NCBI GenBank assembly: GCA_025925615.1
Contig: JAICLN010000299.1
Coordinates: 1 to 5,050, forward strand
DNA from: Actinomycetospora sp.
GTDB taxonomy: Bacteria; Actinomycetota; Actinomycetes; Mycobacteriales; Pseudonocardiaceae
DNA length: 5,050 nucleotides
Direction: 5' to 3'
A program made the position numbers and the translations under genes. The notes beneath the pieces were generated by a model. It was not told the DNA's origin. It did not search any database and was given only the letters and a program-made list of their open reading frames with translations. Shown piece by piece: positions 1 through 5,050 of the stretch (its first letter is position 1; the number at the start of each line of letters is the position of its first letter).

Positions 1-965
<965 letters not shown>

Positions 966-977
966 CCGTCCCGTTCC

Positions 978-1028
978 GAGCGAAGGGCACCTCCGGTCGA
1001 TCTATTCGAGCGAGGGTGCCCTTCGCTC
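978..1028. terminator. Hairpin in repeat copy 1, likely bidirectional terminator
   Basis: GAGCGAAGGGCACC (978-991) pairs perfectly over 14 bp with GGTGCCCTTCGCTC (1015-1028), leaving a 23-base loop. Within the loop TCGA at 997-1000 and 1006-1009 can form a short inner stem. It starts 12 bases after the gcvP stop codon, where an intrinsic terminator would lie. There is no T-tract on either side, so termination would be of the stem-only kind often proposed for high-GC actinobacteria. The terminator role is inferred from position and structure. Confidence 0.6.
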
Positions 1029-1045
1029 AGCCGTGGGCGTTCCGG

Positions 1046-1090
1046 CGAAGGGCGCCCCTGGTCGATCTATTCGAGCGAAGGTGCCCTTCG
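1046..1090. terminator. Hairpin in repeat copy 2, likely terminator of the minus-strand operon
   Basis: CGAAGGGCGCC (1046-1056) pairs with GGTGCCCTTCG (1080-1090) over 11 positions, one of them a G-T wobble, around a 23-base loop. A competing small hairpin is CGAAGG (1076-1081) with CCTTCG (1085-1090) and a 3-base loop. Read on the minus strand, the structure starts about 15 bases after the stop codon of the universal stress protein gene. The stem is weaker than in copy 1. No T-tract follows, so the terminator role is an inference. Confidence 0.5.
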
Positions 1091-1105
1091 GTCAGCCGTG
1101 GGCCC

Positions 1106-1906
1106 CTACGCCCGGACGATCACGGCGGGCACCGGCGCGGCCTGCAGGATCGCGCCGACCCGGTCGCCGAGGAAGAAGCGGGTCGAGGCGCCGGGGGAGC
1201 CGCCGACCACCAGCAGGTCACCCGGTCCCCAGCCGGCGTCGTGCACCGCCTCGTCCCAGGTCGCGCCGGCGTGCACACCGGTCTCGGCGTCCCGGTCGAG
1301 GTCGGCGAGCTCCTCGGCCTGCGCCGCCGCGATCTGCTCCGACCAGTTCGCCACCACCGACGCGTCGGCGTGCGGCGAGCCCAGCCGGCGCACCGCGAAC
1401 GAGGCGATCCGCAGCGTCGCCGACGACCGTTCCGCGAGCTCCGCGGCCGCGGCCAGCACCCCCGGGGAGGCGGCCGTCCCGTCGAACGCGCAGGTCACCC
1501 GCGAGATCGGCTCCTCCGGCAGCGAGCCGGCCCCGCGCGCGAGGACGACGGGGACCGGGGAGCTGCGCGCGACCCGCACCGCGATCCGGCCCGAGCGGTC
1601 GGGGTCGGTGCCGAGCACGACCGCGGTGACCCCGTCGGCCGCCGCCGCCTCCAGCAGCGCCTCGGCGACCGACCGGCCCCGGACGGTCTCCCAGCGTGCG
1701 GTGAGCCCGGCGGCGTCGAGGATCCCCTCGACCGCGGCCCTGGCCCGGTCACCGTCGGCTGCCTCGCCCTCGGCACGGGAGCCCGGGGTGACGACGACCG
1801 CGACGGCCACGTCCTCGCCCCAGACCAGCGCGAGGCGGGCGGCCAGACCGACCGCGCCGCCGGCGTCGTCCCGGGCGTCGGGGGAGAGGCCCACGAGCAG
1901 CGTCAC
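1106..1906 (-). CDS. Universal stress protein, two tandem UspA-like domains
   Basis: A cytoplasmic protein of 266 residues with two Usp alpha/beta domains in tandem, a common arrangement in actinobacteria. Domain 1 spans about 1-125: first strand TLLVGLSPD, fourth strand VTAVVLGTD at 93-101, last strand PVPVVLARG. Domain 2 spans about 134-266: ISRVTCAFDGT, then DLLVVGGSPGA at 230-240 and C-terminal PVPAVIVRA. Members of this family are induced by starvation, hypoxia or oxidative stress, and many bind ATP. The usual G-2X-G-9X-G(S/T) motif is not clearly met in either domain: domain 2 has GSPG followed by FFLGD after a shorter spacer, and domain 1 lacks the second glycine at the right place. 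ATP binding is therefore doubtful. The start is GTG at 1904-1906, chosen because the first Usp strand begins at once and an AGGG lies 7 bases upstream. It is the last gene of the minus-strand cluster, 20 bp after the oxidoreductase stop. Confidence 0.9.
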   Translation of the reverse strand: MTLLVGLSPDARDDAGGAVGLAARLALVWGEDVAVAVVVTPGSRAEGEAADGDRARAAVEGILDAAGLTARWETVRGRSVAEALLEAAAADGVTAVVLGTDPDRSGRIAVRVARSSPVPVVLARGAGSLPEEPISRVTCAFDGTAASPGVLAAAAELAERSSATLRIASFAVRRLGSPHADASVVANWSEQIAAAQAEELADLDRDAETGVHAGATWDEAVHDAGWGPGDLLVVGGSPGASTRFFLGDRVGAILQAAPVPAVIVRA

Positions 1907-1913
1907 GGCCGCA

Positions 1914-1917
1914 CCCT
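1914..1917 (-). promoter_or_regulatory. Ribosome binding site supporting the GTG start of the universal stress protein
   Basis: AGGG on the minus strand lies 7 bases before the GTG at 1904-1906, inside the 20-bp gap after the upstream stop codon. No ATG lies nearby in this frame, so this site decides the start. Confidence 0.6.
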
Positions 1918-1926
1918 AACCGTGGA

Positions 1927-2982
1927 TCAGCTCCTGACGCGGGCCGCGAGCGCGCGCCCGAGCAGCGTTCCGGAGCGCCACGCCGTCTCGACCTTCGGGC
2001 TGCCCCACGCGTCGCCGACGACCGCGAGGAGGTCGTCGTCGAGGTGGTAGGGGGCGTCGTGGGGCCGGGCGGGGCTGGCGAAGGTCCAGCGGTGGGCGTG
2101 GGTCCAGGTCGGCCGGCGGTCCAGCCCGAGGAGGGTGGTGACCGCGTCGACGACGGTGCGCGTGACGCTCTCGGGGTCGTCGAGGTGCCGGCGCGCGAGG
2201 TCGGAAGTGGTGTGCGCGACGAGCACCGGTGCCCCGTCCCCGCGCCGCGACCCGTCGTCGGCGATCAGCGAGAGGTCGGGGTGGCCGTTGACGAAGGCCG
2301 CGGTGAGCTCCGGCGACCAGCAGCGCTCCTCGTAGCCGAGGGCCACCGCGATCACCGGCTCCCAGGCCCGGTCCGCGAGCACCCCGGCCGCCTGCAGCGG
2401 TGCGCCCACCAGCCGGGCCGCCTGCGGCTCGGGCATGGCGAGGACCACCGCGCAGGCGGTCTCGCCGTCGACGGCGGGTCCGGGGGACACCTGCGCGACG
2501 GTGCGGCCGGTCTCGATCCGCAGCCCCGTCGCGAGGTCGGCGACCAGCGAGCGCAGCCCGCCCGGCGCCGCCCACCGCTGGGGCCCCGGCTTGGGCTCCC
2601 AGGTCCCGTCCTCGTCGCGGGCGGAGAGGGTGTCCGTCCAGGGCCGGGCGAGGCCGCGGCCGTTCCAGTCGTCGACGAGCGCGGCGAACTCGGCCGCACC
2701 GGGCTCGTCGCCGCCCGAGACCGTGAAGTAGGCGGCGCCGAGGTCGACCGGGCGCGCGCCGGCGACCCCCTCGCCGCGGGGCAGTTCGGGGCTGGACAGT
2801 CGGCCGCCCACGTGACGGGCGCGCTCGAGGACGCGCACGGGCACGCCGGCCTCGGTGAGCGTCCGGGCGCACGCGATCCCGCTGATCCCCGCCCCGACCA
2901 CGACGACGTCGGTGCGGTGCGGGGTGTCGGACGGGGACGCGGCGGGCATGCCGCTCAGGTCCCCGCCGTCGGGTGATTCCAT
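1927..2982 (-). CDS. FAD-dependent amine-oxidase-family oxidoreductase (renalase-like)
   Basis: A 351-residue flavoprotein, probably cytoplasmic. After a short polar leader comes an FAD-binding Rossmann fold: DVVVVGAGISG at 25-35 with the GxGxxG, the acidic end of strand 2 in VLER (Glu53), and GGR at 59-61. Next are DLGAAYFT (80-87), a substrate-domain middle, HRWTFASP (297-304), and the C-terminal FAD motif VVGDAWGSPKVETAWRSG (321-338), where the GD aspartate usually contacts the cofactor. Order and length match bacterial NAD(P)/FAD oxidoreductases related to renalase and amine oxidases; the substrate cannot be read from sequence. No signal peptide or membrane segment is seen. The start is ATG at 2980-2982, 31 bp after the upstream stop. 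An ATG at 2947-2949 (Met12) is a real alternative. The frame stays open upstream to 3660, but that stretch is the out-of-frame shadow of the CNNM gene, not an N-terminal domain. Confidence 0.88.
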   Translation of the reverse strand: MESPDGGDLSGMPAASPSDTPHRTDVVVVGAGISGIACARTLTEAGVPVRVLERARHVGGRLSSPELPRGEGVAGARPVDLGAAYFTVSGGDEPGAAEFAALVDDWNGRGLARPWTDTLSARDEDGTWEPKPGPQRWAAPGGLRSLVADLATGLRIETGRTVAQVSPGPAVDGETACAVVLAMPEPQAARLVGAPLQAAGVLADRAWEPVIAVALGYEERCWSPELTAAFVNGHPDLSLIADDGSRRGDGAPVLVAHTTSDLARRHLDDPESVTRTVVDAVTTLLGLDRRPTWTHAHRWTFASPARPHDAPYHLDDDLLAVVGDAWGSPKVETAWRSGTLLGRALAARVRS

Positions 2983-2993
2983 GCCCGGGCGCG

Positions 2994-3000
2994 TCCCCCC
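2994..3000 (-). promoter_or_regulatory. Weak ribosome binding site for the oxidoreductase start at 2982
   Basis: On the minus strand GGGGGGA lies 11 bases before the ATG at 2980-2982, rather far. The alternative ATG at 2947-2949 has GGGGA (2960-2964) 10 bases upstream. The two are equally weak, so the site does not settle the start; the upstream ATG is preferred only because it leaves the shorter intergenic gap. Confidence 0.35.
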
Positions 3001-3013
3001 AGCCTGCTCCCGC

Positions 3014-4165
3014 TCAGCCCGGGCCGCGCGCGATCGAGCGGGCCACGTGGGTGCTGTCGCGGACCGTGCCGACGTACTCCTCGACGAGGTCCTCGAGGGC
3101 GACGACCCCGACGGTGGTCGCCTCGCCGTCGACCGCCCGCGCCAGGTGGGAGCCCTCGCGGCGCATCGTCGCGAGCGCCTCGTCGACCGGGGCGTCGACC
3201 GAGAGCCGGGGGAGCGCCCGCACCCGCTCGACGGGCACGACCTCGTCCGGCCCGCCGTCGAGGTCGAGGACGTCCTTGATGTGCAGGTAGCCGGCGAGCT
3301 CCACGCTCGGCGCGACCCCGGTCCGGCTCGGCAGCACCGGGTCGGTGCCCGGCTCGAGCGGGTCGGTGTCCAGGCGGGGGTGCGCGTCGGGGGCCTCGGG
3401 GGCCTGCACCGGGTAGCGGGAGAACCCGGTCCGGGCCACCGCCTCCTCGAGCGCGCCCACCGTCGGGTGGGCGGGCAGCACGGTGAGCCGTTCGCGGGGG
3501 ATGAGCACGTCGGTGACGGTGCGCTCGGCGGTGTGCAGGGCCTGGGTGAGACGGCGGGTCTGGGAGGCGTCGAGCAGGCCCTCGCGGCGGGACTCGGAGA
3601 GCATCTCGGCGAGCTCGGAGGGCGTGTAGGCCGACTCCTTCTCGTCGCGCGGCTCCACACCGAGGAGCTTGAGCACGTGGTTGGCGATCCAGTTGAGCAG
3701 CCCGATGACCGGGCGCGCGACCTTGCCGAACCAGACCAGGGGCGGCACCAGCCAGACCGCGGTGCGCTCCGGCCCGGCGATCGCGATGTTCTTCGGGACC
3801 ATCTCGCCGATGACGATGTGCAGGACCGTCACCAGCAGCAGTGCGATGACGAAGGCGATCGGGTGCACGACGGCGTCCGGGACCCCGAGGGGCCCGACGG
3901 CCTCCTCGAGCAGGTGGGCCAGCGCGGGCTCCCCGAGCGCGCCGAGGGCCAGCGAGCAGATCGTGATCCCGAGCTGGGCGGCCGCGAGCATCATCGAGAG
4001 GTGCTCGCTGGCCCGCAGCACCGTCCCCGCGCCGGAGGTCCCGGCGTCGACCATCGTCTCGAGCCGGTCGCGCCGGGCGGAGATCAGTGCGAACTCGGCC
4101 CCGACGAAGAAGGCGTTGAGGCCCAGCAGCGCGACGACCGCGAGCAGGGCGAGCCCGTCGTTCAC
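3014..4165 (-). CDS. CNNM (DUF21) / CBS-pair membrane protein without CorC_HlyC domain
   Basis: A 383-residue inner-membrane protein of the CNNM/CorB ('hemolysin C-like') family, whose studied members transport or export Mg2+ and related divalent cations. The DUF21 domain covers about 1-165. Hydrophobic segments lie near 4-26, 57-80, 101-124 and 135-160, with conserved NAFFVGAEFALISARRDRLE, AAAQLGITICSLALG and GEMVPKNIAI. An amphipathic connector (SELAEMLSESRREGLLD) follows, then a CBS pair: the first from about 216 (DVLIPRE) to 300 (YLHIKDVL), the second about 315-370, ending VVALEDLVEEYVGTVRD. The protein stops soon after, so the usual CorC_HlyC domain is absent. Residues 254-289, rich in Pro, Asp and Glu, interrupt the first CBS motif between RYPV and YLHIKDVL. 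The GTG start at 4163-4165 overlaps the upstream TGA by 4 bases (GTGA), implying translational coupling. Called a hemolysin by many pipelines; that label is unlikely to be functional. Confidence 0.93.
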   Translation of the reverse strand: MNDGLALLAVVALLGLNAFFVGAEFALISARRDRLETMVDAGTSGAGTVLRASEHLSMMLAAAQLGITICSLALGALGEPALAHLLEEAVGPLGVPDAVVHPIAFVIALLLVTVLHIVIGEMVPKNIAIAGPERTAVWLVPPLVWFGKVARPVIGLLNWIANHVLKLLGVEPRDEKESAYTPSELAEMLSESRREGLLDASQTRRLTQALHTAERTVTDVLIPRERLTVLPAHPTVGALEEAVARTGFSRYPVQAPEAPDAHPRLDTDPLEPGTDPVLPSRTGVAPSVELAGYLHIKDVLDLDGGPDEVVPVERVRALPRLSVDAPVDEALATMRREGSHLARAVDGEATTVGVVALEDLVEEYVGTVRDSTHVARSIARGPG

Positions 4166-4177
4166 GACGTCACCCCC
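4162..4177 (-). promoter_or_regulatory. GTGA stop/start overlap with upstream purine-rich ribosome binding site
   Basis: On the minus strand GGGGG (4173-4177) lies 7 bases before GTG (4163-4165). That start shares bases with the TGA (4162-4164) of the preceding gene. This 4-base overlap is the classic arrangement for translational coupling, and it fixes the start of the downstream CNNM protein. Confidence 0.75.
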
Positions 4178-5050
4178 GGCAGCGTCACGTCGGCGGGGTC
4201 GGGCGCGGTGATGCGGACGTCGGCGATCCGGCGCCGGTCCATCCGGGTCACCACCAGCGTCCGGCCGTCGTGGGTCACCCGGTCCCCGACCGACGGGATG
4301 CGGCCGAGCTCGGCCAGCAGGAAGCCGGCAAGGGTCTCGTAGACCTCCGAGTCGGGGAAGGACCAGCCCACGAGATCCTCGAGCTCGTCGGGCCGCAGCG
4401 TCCCCGAGACCACCCAGCTGTCCGGCCCCTCGTCGCGGTAGGGGGCCGCCTCGCCGCGGTCGTGCTCGTCACGGACGTCGCCGACGATCTCCTCGACCAG
4501 GTCCTCCAGCGTGACGATCCCGGCCGTGCCGCCGTACTCGTCGACGACGACGGCCAGCTGGAAGCCCGCGCCGCGCAGCCGGTCGAGCAGCTCGTCGCCG
4601 TCGAGGGAGTCCGGGACCGTGGTCGGGGTGCGCATCAGATTGCGCACGAGCGTGTTCCCGCGTCGCGACCGGGGCTCGGCGAACGCCTGCTTGACGTGCA
4701 CCACGCCGCGCACGTCGTCGAGGTCGCCCTCCACCACCGGGAACCGGGAGTGCCCGGTCCGCATCGCGGCGGCGAGCAGGTCGTCCACCGTGTCGTCGAT
4801 CGTCAGGGTGTCCACGCGCACCCGCGGGGTCATCAGCTCGTCGGCGGTGCGCTCGCCGACGCGCAGCGCGCGGGTGAGGACGGCGGCGGTGCCCTCGTCG
4901 ATCGTGCCCTGCTCGGCGCTGGTGGCCACCAGCGACCCGAGCTCCTGCGGTGAGCGCGCCGAGCGCAGCTCCTCCGCGGGCTCGCCGCCGAGCCGGCGCA
5001 CGCTCCAGTTCGCGGCGCCGGTGAGCCCGGCGCTGAACCAGGACAGCTCC
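4162..5050 (-). CDS. CNNM/HlyC-CorC family protein with CBS pair and CorC_HlyC domain (N-terminus beyond right edge)
   Basis: The C-terminal 295 residues of a CNNM/CorB-type divalent-cation transporter. The frame runs without a stop to the right edge: the residues before the GTG at 4999-5001 read ELSWFSAGLTGAANWS, a typical end of the DUF21 membrane domain. That GTG is therefore internal, and the membrane part lies outside the window. Visible order: the connector EPAEELRSARSPQELGSLV, a first CBS motif with DELMTPRVRVDTL and VRGVVHVKQAF, a second with VVDEYGGTAGIVTLEDLVEE, and a C-terminal CorC_HlyC domain of about 80 residues (SWVVSGTLRPDELEDL, VYETLAGFLLAELGRIPSVGD, VVTRMDRRRIADVRI). The CBS pair probably senses adenine nucleotide and Mg2+, as in studied CNNM proteins. 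It heads the visible part of the operon and overlaps the paralogous second CNNM gene by 4 bp. From memory, the M. tuberculosis pair Rv1842c-Rv1841c has the same arrangement. Confidence 0.93.
   Translation of the reverse strand, partial: ELSWFSAGLTGAANWSVRRLGGEPAEELRSARSPQELGSLVATSAEQGTIDEGTAAVLTRALRVGERTADELMTPRVRVDTLTIDDTVDDLLAAAMRTGHSRFPVVEGDLDDVRGVVHVKQAFAEPRSRRGNTLVRNLMRTPTTVPDSLDGDELLDRLRGAGFQLAVVVDEYGGTAGIVTLEDLVEEIVGDVRDEHDRGEAAPYRDEGPDSWVVSGTLRPDELEDLVGWSFPDSEVYETLAGFLLAELGRIPSVGDRVTHDGRTLVVTRMDRRRIADVRITAPDPADVTLPGVTS

Noticed and set aside
966..1105. A CRISPR-like array or small RNA gene in the gcvP/usp gap.
   Set aside because: There are only two copies, adjacent with no unique spacers between them. 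No promoter-like sequence is seen, so a palindromic intergenic element is the better description.
1016..2976. Plus-strand open frames of 344 codons (1016-2050) and 310 codons (2044-2976), and a 273-codon frame at 1098-1919.
   Set aside because: They lie opposite the universal stress protein and oxidoreductase genes, overlap the repeat or each other, and encode Arg/Ala/Pro/Gly-rich sequence with no domain. They are GC-driven shadows.
2983..3024. Two copies of the 8-bp palindrome GCCCGGGC at 2983-2990 and 3017-3024 flanking the short gap before the oxidoreductase, considered as an operator.
   Set aside because: Such palindromes are common by chance at this GC content, and the second copy encodes ordinary residues at the end of the CNNM protein. 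Nothing else supports a regulatory site within a tight operon.
2983..3660. A possible N-terminal extension of the oxidoreductase, making a 577-residue fusion on the minus strand.
   Set aside because: The extension is the out-of-frame reading of the CNNM gene's CBS region, is low-complexity Ser/Arg/Pro/Thr-rich, and leads into the Rossmann fold only after a good ATG at 2980-2982.
2855..4342. A 495-codon open frame on the plus strand opposite the CNNM genes.
   Set aside because: It is antisense to two clearly recognisable genes. Its product is a low-complexity run of Arg, Gly, Asp, Glu and His with no family motif, as expected from the complement of GC-rich coding DNA.
4999..5001. GTG at 4999-5001 as the start of the CorC_HlyC-domain protein.
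   Set aside because: The frame stays open to the right edge and the upstream residues match the end of a CNNM membrane domain, so the gene is truncated by the window and this GTG is internal.

Overview
The window comes from a very GC-rich bacterium, almost certainly an actinomycete. Third-codon positions are nearly all G or C, GTG starts occur, and long spurious open frames run opposite every real gene. The single-chain glycine decarboxylase and the paired CNNM/CBS membrane proteins also fit this group. A Pseudonocardiales-type host is a guess from overall feel, not something the sequence proves.

Layout. (1) Positions 1-965, plus strand: the C-terminal third of GcvP, the PLP-dependent P-protein of the glycine cleavage system, entering from the left edge. 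(2) Positions 966-1105: a 140-bp gap between convergent genes, filled by two tandem copies of a roughly 65-bp palindromic element that can fold into hairpins on either strand. (3) Positions 1106-5050, minus strand: four tightly packed genes transcribed right to left. In transcription order they are a CNNM/HlyC-CorC protein cut by the right edge, a second CNNM paralogue whose GTG start overlaps the first gene's TGA, a renalase-like FAD oxidoreductase 31 bp further on, and a tandem-domain universal stress protein after another 20 bp. The spacings make one operon likely. Its promoter must lie beyond the right edge, and the palindromic repeat sits where the operon should terminate.

Function. GcvP is ordinary one-carbon and glycine metabolism. 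The CNNM pair is probably a divalent-cation (Mg2+/Co2+) transport or efflux unit, perhaps a heteromer, because only one partner appears to carry the CorC_HlyC regulatory domain. The oxidoreductase and stress protein may belong to a stress or redox response expressed with it; that link is inference from gene order only.

I see no new defence, mobile or biosynthetic system. The points most worth a second look are the tandem palindromic element, with its loop core identical in both copies, and a proline/acid-rich insertion inside the first CBS motif of the second CNNM protein.
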